Source of the DNA: Alphaproteobacteria bacterium
GTDB lineage: Bacteria; Pseudomonadota; Alphaproteobacteria; Rhodobacterales; Rhodobacteraceae
Direction of reading: 5' to 3'
NCBI GenBank assembly: GCA_030424705.1
Contig: JAUHWJ010000207.1
Location: 1 to 5,073 of the forward strand
DNA length: 5,073 nt
In this document: positions 1 to 5,073 of the stretch, piece after piece
How positions within the stretch are numbered: position 1 is the stretch's first letter
Layout: the number at the start of each line of letters is the position of its first letter
Notes under the pieces: generated by a model
What the model was told of the DNA's origin: nothing
What the model saw: the letters and a program-made list of their open reading frames with translations, nothing else
Database searches by the model: none
Program-made: the position numbers and the translations under genes

Positions 1-1448
1 CGGAGGGAGACGGGGCAGGGGCCGCGGCCTTCGGCTACAGCGCCATCGTCACGCTCGCCGCGGGGTTCCTCCTTTCGGTTGCGATGCGCCGGCGGGCTGA
101 CGGGCGGGAGGCGCCGGCGTCGGGCGAGTTCCTGACGCTCCTCGCGATCCTCGCGCTCTGCCCGGTCGCGGCGGCGGCGCCGGTCGCCGCCGCGGCTCCG
201 CTTATCGCCTTCGAAGGGGCCTATTTCGAGATGGTCTCGATGATGACGACGACGGGCGCGACGGTGTTCGACCGGCTCGACGAGACGAGCCCGGCGATCC
301 GGCTCTGGCGCGTGCTCGTCGCCGGGCTCGGCGGCTTCGTTGCGCTGGCGATGGCCTGGGCGCTTCTCGCCCCGCGGAGCCTCGGCGGCTTCGAGGTGCG
401 GGCGGACCAGGGGCGAAGCACGGCGATCGGCCGACTGGCGGGGGACCCGGTCTGGGCCGGGGGGCGGCCGGTGGAGGCGGCGGGGGACAGGCTCTCGGCC
501 GCCGTCCGCTCGGTCCTCCCCGTCTATGCAGGGCTGATCCTCGCGCTCTCGCTGATCTTCTCCGCGCTCGGCCATGCGCCGCTGGAGGCCTTCGCCGGGG
601 CCGTAGGCGTCATGTCCACCAGCGGCGTGCGCGTGACGGACGGGCCGGCCTTCGCCGCGTCCGGGTTTTCGGGCGAGCTGGTCGCGGCGGCGGCGCTCGT
701 CCTCGCGGTCACGCGGCACACCTATGGCGGAACCGGGCGGCCGCCCTTCGAGTTCCGCGCGATGCGGACGGATCCGGAATTGCGGCTGCTCGCCGCCGTG
801 GTGCTGGCGGTCACGCTCTGGTTCCACCTCCGCCACTGGCTCGGCGCGCTCGACCTCGAGGCGGGCGCGGGGCAGGGGGCCTTTCGCGCCTTCTGGGGCG
901 CGCTCTTCACCACCCTCTCCTATGCGACGACGACCGGCTACCATTCGGCGGACTGGGCGGCGGCCCGCGCATGGAGCGGGCTCGACAACCCGGCGCTCGT
1001 CCTCCTCGGCCTCGCCATCATGGGCGGCGGCGTGGCGACGACGGCTGGGGGCGTGAAGCTCCTACGCGCCTATGCGCTCTACCGCCACGGCGCGCGGGAG
1101 CTGGAGCGTCTCGTTCGCCCCTCCTCGATCCAGGGGGCGAAGGAGGGGAGGCGCGGGCTCAGGCGCGAGGGCGCGCAGATCGCCTGGGTCTTCGTCATGC
1201 TCTTCATCATCGCGCTCGCCTTCGCCATGCTGGGCGTGAGCCTCACCGGCGTCGCCTTCGAGCCGGGCCTCGCCGCCGCCGTCGCGGCGATCTCCAACAC
1301 CGGCCCGCTCTTCCAGACGATGACCGGCGGCTCCTGGCTCACCTCCCTCTCGCCGGAGGCGCGGGGCGTTCTCGTCGTCGCGATGATCGTGGGACGGGTG
1401 GAGATTCTGGCGCTCATCGCGATGATGAATACGGAAACCTGGCGCTGA
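1..1448 (+). CDS. trkH: TrkH-family K+ transporter, membrane subunit (5' end missing)
   Basis: This is the potassium-translocating membrane subunit of a Trk system, which normally works with the cytoplasmic NAD-binding regulator TrkA. The frame is open from base 3 without a stop, and the ATG at 84 lies after a transmembrane segment already in frame, so the real start is left of the window. 481 residues are visible; compared with relatives I recall, a few dozen N-terminal residues are probably missing. The four-repeat pore architecture is seen directly. Filter 1 is TTTGAT (246-263), filter 2 STSG (615-626), filter 3 TTTGY (927-941) and filter 4 SNTG (1293-1304), and each keeps the conserved glycine. 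A TTAGGVKLLR segment (1038-1067) after pore 3 is typical of TrkH. Many hydrophobic helices alternate with short polar loops. The stop is TGA at 1446. TrkH rather than KtrB is favoured by length and the hfq neighbourhood. Ion selectivity is inferred from family only. Confidence 0.93.
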   Translation, partial: EGDGAGAAAFGYSAIVTLAAGFLLSVAMRRRADGREAPASGEFLTLLAILALCPVAAAAPVAAAAPLIAFEGAYFEMVSMMTTTGATVFDRLDETSPAIRLWRVLVAGLGGFVALAMAWALLAPRSLGGFEVRADQGRSTAIGRLAGDPVWAGGRPVEAAGDRLSAAVRSVLPVYAGLILALSLIFSALGHAPLEAFAGAVGVMSTSGVRVTDGPAFAASGFSGELVAAAALVLAVTRHTYGGTGRPPFEFRAMRTDPELRLLAAVVLAVTLWFHLRHWLGALDLEAGAGQGAFRAFWGALFTTLSYATTTGYHSADWAAARAWSGLDNPALVLLGLAIMGGGVATTAGGVKLLRAYALYRHGARELERLVRPSSIQGAKEGRRGLRREGAQIAWVFVMLFIIALAFAMLGVSLTGVAFEPGLAAAVAAISNTGPLFQTMTGGSWLTSLSPEARGVLVVAMIVGRVEILALIAMMNTETWR

Positions 1449-1583
1449 GGAGCCAGTTTCGCGGCGCGCGCTGCAAATAGCACTGGAAATGCTGCGCCGC
1501 AGCGCACACATTCAGCGGACGGGCAGGCAGGCCGCCGCCCGCAAGACCGGTGCTGAAACAGGCGAAAAAAGAAGGACCCAAAA
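1449..1583 (+). other. trkH-hfq intergenic region / hfq leader
   Basis: This 135-bp gap contains no gene. It holds a short perfect hairpin, GCTGC-GCC-GCAGC (1491-1503), and a weaker GC pairing in the segment around 1520-1541. It ends in an A-rich stretch carrying the hfq ribosome binding site. No strong sigma-70 promoter is evident. A weak candidate is CTGGAA (1483-1488) with CACATT (1507-1512) at 18-bp spacing. After the trkH stop there is only a 5-bp stem (CTGGC 1439-1443 with GCCAG 1452-1456) followed by three T residues, too weak to call a terminator. hfq could therefore be transcribed from its own promoter here, by read-through from trkH, or both. Confidence 0.5.
1571..1576 (+). promoter_or_regulatory. 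Ribosome binding site of hfq
   Basis: GAAGGA sits 7 nt before the ATG at 1584 in an A-rich, probably unstructured context. This is a good match to the anti-Shine-Dalgarno sequence and fixes the hfq start. Confidence 0.85.
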
Positions 1584-1823
1584 ATGGCCGGAGACAAGCA
1601 GAACCTGCAGGACGCATTTCTCAACCATGTGCGCAAGAACAAGATTCCGGTCACGACCTTCCTTGTGAACGGGGTGAAGCTTCAGGGCGTCATCACCTGG
1701 TTCGACAATTTCTGCGTCCTCCTGCGGCGTGACGGGCAGTCGCAACTCGTGTACAAGCACGCGATATCGACGGTGATGCCGTCGCAGCCGATCACGCTTT
1801 ACGAAGGGGAAGACGCTGGCTGA
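1584..1823 (+). CDS. hfq: RNA chaperone Hfq
   Basis: Hfq is a hexameric Sm-like protein that binds small RNAs and mRNAs and mediates post-transcriptional control. The 79-residue product contains a complete Sm fold. The N-terminal helix starts [14 protein letters not shown], with Q9 and D10 matching the proximal-face Q8/D9 of E. coli. Sm1 is [16 protein letters not shown], with F43 equivalent to F42. Sm2 is [10 protein letters not shown], with K58-H59 equivalent to K56-H57 of the U-rich RNA pocket. The lateral rim reads R17-K18-N19-K20 instead of the E. coli RRER. The RRDGQSQ loop is one residue longer than in E. coli, a form I recall from alphaproteobacteria. The C-terminal tail is very short, ending about 10 residues after the core, so the long disordered tail of E. 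coli Hfq is absent. The start is ATG with a GAAGGA site 7 nt upstream. The stop overlaps the proposed hflX start, so the two are probably co-transcribed and coupled. Confidence 0.97.
   Translation: MAGDKQNLQDAFLNHVRKNKIPVTTFLVNGVKLQGVITWFDNFCVLLRRDGQSQLVYKHAISTVMPSQPITLYEGEDAG
1804..1809 (+). promoter_or_regulatory. Putative ribosome binding site for the hflX CTG start
   Basis: AAGGGG lies inside the 3' end of hfq, 6 nt before the in-frame CTG at 1816. It supports that codon as the hflX start, since no ATG, GTG or TTG occurs in the hflX frame between the upstream stop (TGA 1774-1776) and the GTG at 1915. Confidence 0.55.
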
Positions 1824-3132
1824 AGCCCCGCGCACGCGCGCTTTCGTCATCCATCCGGAGATCCGCGCGCCCGGCGCGCGGCTTCGCGACGTTCCGACCC
1901 AACTCGCCGAGGCGGTGAGCCTCGCCGCCGCGCTCGACCTCGAACTGGTCGGCGCGGACCCGGTGACGCTGAATCAGCCTCGGGCCGGCTGGCTGTTCGG
2001 ATCGGGCAGGGTGGAGACGCTCGGCGCCGCCATCGCCGCGGCGGAGGCGGAACTCGTGATCATCAACGGGCCGATCACGCCTAAGCAGCAGCAGAACCTC
2101 GAAAAGGCGTGGAAGGTCAAGATATTGGACCGGACGGGCCTGATCCTCGAAATCTTCGGGGAACGGGCGCGCACGCGCGAGGGCGCATTGCAAGTCGAAC
2201 TCGCCCATCTCGAATACCAGCGCGGCAGGCTCGTCCGCTCCTGGACCCACCTTGAGCGGCAGCGCGGCGGGCTCGGCTTCGTCGGCGGCCCCGGCGAGAC
2301 ACAGATCGAGGCGGACCGGCGGGCGCTCGACGAGCGGATGATCCGCATCCGCCGCGCGCTCGAAAAGACGGTGCGGACACGGGAACTGCATCGCGGCGCA
2401 CGGGAGCGGACGCCTTTCCCGACGGTCGCGCTCGTCGGCTATACCAACGCCGGAAAGTCGACGCTCTTCAACCGGTTGACCGGCGCCGCCGTGTTTGCGA
2501 AGGACATGCTCTTCGCGACGCTGGACCCGACGATGCGCGTCGTCGATCTGCCCGGCGGGCGGCGGATCATCCTCTCGGATACGGTGGGTTTCATCGCCGA
2601 CCTGCCGACCCAGCTCATCGCCGCCTTCCGCGCGACGCTGGAGGAGGTGCTGGAGGCAGACATCGTGATCCATGTCCGCGACGCCGCATCGCCGGACGCC
2701 GCGGCGCAGGACGAGGACGTGACAGAGACGCTGCGCGCGCTCGGCCTCGGCGAGGAGCGGCTCGGACGCGTGCTGACCGTCCACAACAAGATCGACCTGC
2801 TGGAGGCCGGCGCGCGCGCCGCGCTCATCGAGCAATCCTCGCGGCGACCTGAGGAGATCGCGCTCTCCGCCGTGACGGGCGAAGGCGTGGAGGCGCTGCT
2901 CGCGACGCTACGCGAACGGCTCGGCGCTGCGGACAGCGTGCGCCGGCTTCGCCTGACGCCCGGCGCCGGCGAGGTGCTGGCCTGGCTGTATCGCCATGCC
3001 GATCTCCGCGCGCGGGAGGACGGGGAAAGCGGCGTCACGGTCGAAGTCTCGGCGCCGGAGTCCGTGTTCGAGCGGATGGAACGCCGGTTCGGAGCGGACT
3101 ACGTCACCCTCGCTGGACCCGTCTTCACTTGA
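1816..3132 (+). CDS. hflX: Ribosome-splitting GTPase HflX
   Basis: HflX is a cytoplasmic translational GTPase that binds the 50S subunit and splits stalled 70S ribosomes under heat or antibiotic stress. Numbered from the CTG at 1816, the protein has 438 residues (E. coli 426). The N-terminal HflX domain includes the signature [15 protein letters not shown] (from residue 151). The G domain follows: G1 GYTNAGKS (208, bases 2437-2460), G2 region FATLDPT (233), G3 DTVGF (255), G4 NKID (324) and G5 SAVTGEG (351). A C-terminal domain of about 75 residues ends the protein. Start choice: GTG 1915 would remove 33 codons, including a first strand (RAFVIHPEI) that aligns with the E. coli N-terminus (QAVLVHIYF). 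The only earlier start-like codon in frame is CTG 1816, with AAGGGG 6 nt upstream and an 8-nt overlap with hfq, suggesting translational coupling. The gene itself is certain; the start is less so. Confidence 0.95.
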   Translation: MAEAPRTRAFVIHPEIRAPGARLRDVPTQLAEAVSLAAALDLELVGADPVTLNQPRAGWLFGSGRVETLGAAIAAAEAELVIINGPITPKQQQNLEKAWKVKILDRTGLILEIFGERARTREGALQVELAHLEYQRGRLVRSWTHLERQRGGLGFVGGPGETQIEADRRALDERMIRIRRALEKTVRTRELHRGARERTPFPTVALVGYTNAGKSTLFNRLTGAAVFAKDMLFATLDPTMRVVDLPGGRRIILSDTVGFIADLPTQLIAAFRATLEEVLEADIVIHVRDAASPDAAAQDEDVTETLRALGLGEERLGRVLTVHNKIDLLEAGARAALIEQSSRRPEEIALSAVTGEGVEALLATLRERLGAADSVRRLRLTPGAGEVLAWLYRHADLRAREDGESGVTVEVSAPESVFERMERRFGADYVTLAGPVFT

Positions 3133-3160
3133 CATAATATTCATTATGCGGGGAATATAT
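3129..3160 (+). promoter_or_regulatory. AT-rich island with TTGACA and overlapping dyads
   Basis: TTGACA (3129-3134) overlaps the hflX stop codon and matches the sigma-70 -35 consensus perfectly. A poor -10 candidate, GAATAT (3153-3158), follows at 18-bp spacing, with only 3 of 6 matches. Two perfect 6-bp dyads overlap here: CATAAT (3133-3138) with ATTATG (3143-3148), and ATATTC (3137-3142) with GAATAT (3153-3158). A promoter here would read rightwards into the antisense strand of the dctM 3' end. Function is inferred only; it may be a relic operator/promoter or an antisense RNA start. Confidence 0.35.
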
Positions 3161-3195
3161 GCGCGCCCGTGCGCCGCTCCCCGCCTGCGCGCGCT
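3133..3195. other. Convergent hflX-dctM intergenic region
   Basis: These 63 bp separate the 3' ends of two convergent genes. No classic stem-plus-T-run terminator is visible on either strand. The possible pairing of CGGGG (3149-3153) with CCCCG (3179-3183) has a 25-nt loop and is weak. The right part is GC-rich, with GCGCGC tracts; the left part is the AT-rich island described separately. Termination may be Rho-dependent or involve collision of the two transcripts. Confidence 0.5.
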
Positions 3196-4503
3196 CTATG
3201 GCCGGTTCCGCAACTGCTCCGGCAGCCAGGTCGCCAGTTCCGGCGCGGCGTAGAGGATGAAGACCATGACGACCATGATCGCGAACATCGGCAACGCCGT
3301 CTTCGCGATATAGCCGATCTCCCGCCTCGTCAGGCCCTGCATGACGAAGAGGTTGAAGCCGATCGGCGGCGTGATCTGCGCCATCTCCACCACGACGACG
3401 ATGAAGATGCCGAACCAGATCATGTCGATCCCCGCCCCGCGCACCAGCGGTTCGACAACCGCCATGGTGAGGACGACGGAGGAAATCCCGTCCAGGAACA
3501 TGCCGATCACGATGTAGAACAGCGTCAGCGCGACGATCAGCGTAAAGGGCGAAAGCTCCAGCGCGCCGATATAGGCGGCGAGCGCCCGCGGCAGCCCGGT
3601 AAAGCCCATCGAAAGCGAGAGGAAGGCCGCGCCCATCAGGATCAGCGCGATCATCGCGGAGGTGCGCGCCGCGCCCATCAGGCTCTCGAAGAAGGTCGCC
3701 ATCGTGAGCGAGCGCTGCGCGGCGGCGAGTGTCAGCGCGCCGAGCACGCCGAAGGCCGCCGCTTCCGTCGCCGTCGCGAAGCCGAGATACATCGAGCCGA
3801 TGACGAGGAGGACGAGGAGGATCACCGGGATCAGGAAACGCGAGTTCCAGAGCCGCTCCCCGAGTGGCATCCGCGGCTCCACCTCGGGCCGCTGCCTTGG
3901 GAAAAGATAATACCAGCCAACGATATAGGCCATAAACATCGCGGCGAGAACGAGGCCGGGGATGACCCCCGCCATGAAGAGTTGCGTGATGGATTCGTTG
4001 ATCGTCACGCCATAGACGATGAGCGTCAGCGAGGGCGGGATCATCAGCCCGAGAGTCGCCGCCCCCGCCAGCGTGCCGAAGGTCATGAAATCCGGATAGC
4101 CGCGGCGCTGCAGTTCAGGGATCGACATCTTGCCGACGGTCGTCAGCGTCGCGGCGGAGGAGCCGGAAACGGCGGCGAAGATCGTGCAGCCGACGACATT
4201 GGTATGGAGCAGCCCCCCGGGGAGTCTCGCGAGCCAGGGCGAGAGGCCTTTGAACATATCCTCTGAAAGCCTTGTCCTGTAGAGAATTTCTCCCATCCAG
4301 ATGAAGAGCGGCAGCGCCGTCAGCGTCCAGGATGAAGAGGAGGCCCAGATCACCGTCAGCATCGCGTCGCCCGCGGGCCGCGAGGTGAAGAGCTCCATCC
4401 CCACCCAGGCGACGCCCATGAGCGCGAGGCCGATCCAGACGCCGGAACCGAGCAGAAGAAAGAGGACGAAGAGGAAGATGCCGGTGAGCGCGAACTGGTC
4501 CAT
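3196..4503 (-). CDS. dctM: TRAP transporter large permease subunit DctM
   Basis: This is the large membrane subunit of a tripartite ATP-independent periplasmic transporter, which carries the solute across the inner membrane using an ion gradient, typically Na+. From the ATG at 4503 it has 435 residues, the usual DctM length, with about a dozen hydrophobic helices. Family motifs visible are SGSSAAT (113-119), the IPPS helix-hairpin motif (155-158), ATEAAAFG (245-252), FLDGISSVVLTM (336-347) and TPPIGFN (378-384). These match the internally duplicated elevator architecture of the family. The start reads GTGATG: the ATG shares one base with the dctQ stop (TGATG), while the GTG one codon earlier would give a GTGA overlap. 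Either way, translation is coupled to dctQ. The stop is TAG at 3198-3196. The substrate cannot be read from the sequence; dicarboxylates, other organic acids and sialic acid-like compounds are all carried by relatives. It converges with hflX. Confidence 0.95.
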   Translation of the reverse strand: MDQFALTGIFLFVLFLLLGSGVWIGLALMGVAWVGMELFTSRPAGDAMLTVIWASSSSWTLTALPLFIWMGEILYRTRLSEDMFKGLSPWLARLPGGLLHTNVVGCTIFAAVSGSSAATLTTVGKMSIPELQRRGYPDFMTFGTLAGAATLGLMIPPSLTLIVYGVTINESITQLFMAGVIPGLVLAAMFMAYIVGWYYLFPRQRPEVEPRMPLGERLWNSRFLIPVILLVLLVIGSMYLGFATATEAAAFGVLGALTLAAAQRSLTMATFFESLMGAARTSAMIALILMGAAFLSLSMGFTGLPRALAAYIGALELSPFTLIVALTLFYIVIGMFLDGISSVVLTMAVVEPLVRGAGIDMIWFGIFIVVVVEMAQITPPIGFNLFVMQGLTRREIGYIAKTALPMFAIMVVMVFILYAAPELATWLPEQLRNRP

Positions 4504-5024
4504 CACTCCCGCGCCCCCGCCGCATCCGGCTCCGCGACGCCCATATGCGCCGTGAGGAGAAGGCGGATCACATGATCCCAGAGCGCGATCGCGAGAAGGC
4601 AGGCCCCCGCGGCGAGCGCAAGCTGCGGGATCCAGAGCGGCGTCGCGTCCTGGCCCTGGCTGATGTCGTTCAGTTTTTCAGACCAGTAGACGAGATTGAT
4701 GGCGTATCGCGCGAAGAAGGTCGCCGTCACCGCGGCGATCACATGCGCCCAGATCTCCCCCGCCTTGCGCCAGCGGCCGAGCCTCCCGAGGAGCAGCGTC
4801 ACGCGGATATGCGCCCCCCGGTTCAGCGCATGGGCGAGCGTGAGCGCGGAGGCCGCCGCCATGCAGTAGCCGGCATAGTTGGTCGCGCCGGGGAAAACCT
4901 GCCCCGTCCAGCGCGCGACCATCTGGGCGACGATGATGACGAGGATCAGGACGAGGAACCCCGCCCCCGCGATCCCGCCCGCAAGGTAAAGTCCGTCCAG
5001 CAAGCGCCTGACAGCCCGCGCCAT
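4503..5024 (-). CDS. dctQ: TRAP transporter small permease subunit DctQ
   Basis: This is the small membrane subunit that packs against DctM and helps dock the periplasmic binding protein. From the ATG at 5024 it has 173 residues, the usual size, with four hydrophobic helices (about residues 14-37, 50-67, 83-105 and 128-150). Family features are the ARWTG segment ending helix 1, the GYCMAAASALTLAHALNRGAHIRV stretch with the conserved RGxHxRV-like loop (69-75), and TPLWIPQL leading into helix 4. Two in-frame ATGs are six bases apart. AAAGGGG touches the first (5030) directly but is ideally spaced, 6 nt, from the second (5024), so 5024 is preferred; using 5030 adds Met-Ala. The stop TGA (4505-4503) overlaps dctM. 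A dctP gene is expected further right. The C-terminal tail (AEPDAAGARE) is polar and unremarkable. Confidence 0.93.
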   Translation of the reverse strand: MARAVRRLLDGLYLAGGIAGAGFLVLILVIIVAQMVARWTGQVFPGATNYAGYCMAAASALTLAHALNRGAHIRVTLLLGRLGRWRKAGEIWAHVIAAVTATFFARYAINLVYWSEKLNDISQGQDATPLWIPQLALAAGACLLAIALWDHVIRLLLTAHMGVAEPDAAGARE

Positions 5025-5030
5025 CGCCAT

Positions 5031-5037
5031 CCCCTTT
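5031..5037 (-). promoter_or_regulatory. Ribosome binding site of dctQ
   Basis: On the minus strand AAAGGGG directly abuts the ATG at 5030 and lies 6 nt before the ATG at 5024. The spacing favours the inner ATG as the start. Confidence 0.7.
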
Positions 5038-5044
5038 CGTGAAG

Positions 5045-5070
5045 CGCCCCCTCCCGGTCGGGAGGGGGCG
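5045..5070 (-). repeat. Perfect 12-bp GC inverted repeat upstream of dctQ
   Basis: CGCCCCCTCCCG (5045-5056) and CGGGAGGGGGCG (5059-5070) are perfect reverse complements separated by 2 bases. As RNA this would form an 11-bp stem with a 4-nt loop. It lies 7 bp upstream of the dctQ ribosome binding site and has no T-run on the minus strand, so it is not a textbook terminator. If dctP lies upstream, the position fits an intercistronic hairpin that raises the dctP to dctQM transcript ratio by partial termination or 3'-end protection; that role is inferred. It could instead be one copy of a dispersed palindromic repeat. Confidence 0.7.
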
Positions 5071-5073
5071 AAG

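Noticed and set aside
1439..1460. Possible terminator after trkH
   Set aside because: The stem is only 5 bp, the loop is 8 nt and just three T residues follow, which is too weak to support a call.
1792..2835. A 347-codon open frame on the minus strand opposite hflX
   Set aside because: It mirrors a confident HflX gene, is rich in Arg, Ala and Asp/Glu as expected of antisense frames in GC-rich DNA, and shows no recognisable domain.
3131..3149. Resemblance of the AT-rich dyad to a Fur box
   Set aside because: Only the TCATTAT half resembles the classical box. The spacing of the other half is wrong, and it does not precede a gene on either strand.
3169..4266. A 365-codon open frame on the plus strand opposite dctM
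   Set aside because: Its product is an extremely charged string of Arg, Asp, Glu and His, the usual antisense image of a GC-rich membrane protein; the DctM motifs are on the other strand.
4545..5042. A 165-codon plus-strand open frame opposite dctQ
   Set aside because: Same charged antisense composition as the frame opposite dctM, with no recognisable domain; DctQ is clear on the minus strand.

Overview
The window is a very GC-rich piece of bacterial chromosome. Hfq carries the RDGQSQ-type loop, and trkH, hfq and hflX lie in the order I recall from alphaproteobacteria. Together with a TRAP transporter, this suggests an alphaproteobacterium, probably of the Rhodobacterales kind. The lineage is an inference from protein resemblance and gene order; no rRNA or other marker is present.

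Layout: positions 1-1448 (+) hold the 3' part of a TrkH-family potassium transporter whose start lies before the window. A 135-bp gap follows, with a clear ribosome binding site for hfq (1584-1823, +). hflX follows with an apparent 8-nt overlap and, unusually, seems to start at a CTG codon (1816-3132, +). A 63-bp gap between convergent genes (3133-3195) contains the only AT-rich patch in the window. It has a perfect TTGACA hexamer and two overlapping dyads. On the minus strand, dctQ (start 5024 or 5030) and dctM (4503-3196) form a tightly coupled two-gene unit encoding the membrane subunits of a TRAP transporter. A perfect 12-bp GC inverted repeat sits just upstream of the dctQ ribosome binding site. 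The solute-binding gene dctP is not visible and would be expected to the right of the window.

Functionally the left half is housekeeping: K+ uptake, the RNA chaperone Hfq and the ribosome-splitting GTPase HflX. The right half is solute import driven by an ion gradient, with unknown substrate. I see no mobile element, CRISPR array, tRNA, rRNA or new multi-gene system. The points worth a second look are the hflX start, the AT-rich island between the convergent genes, and the hairpin in front of dctQ.
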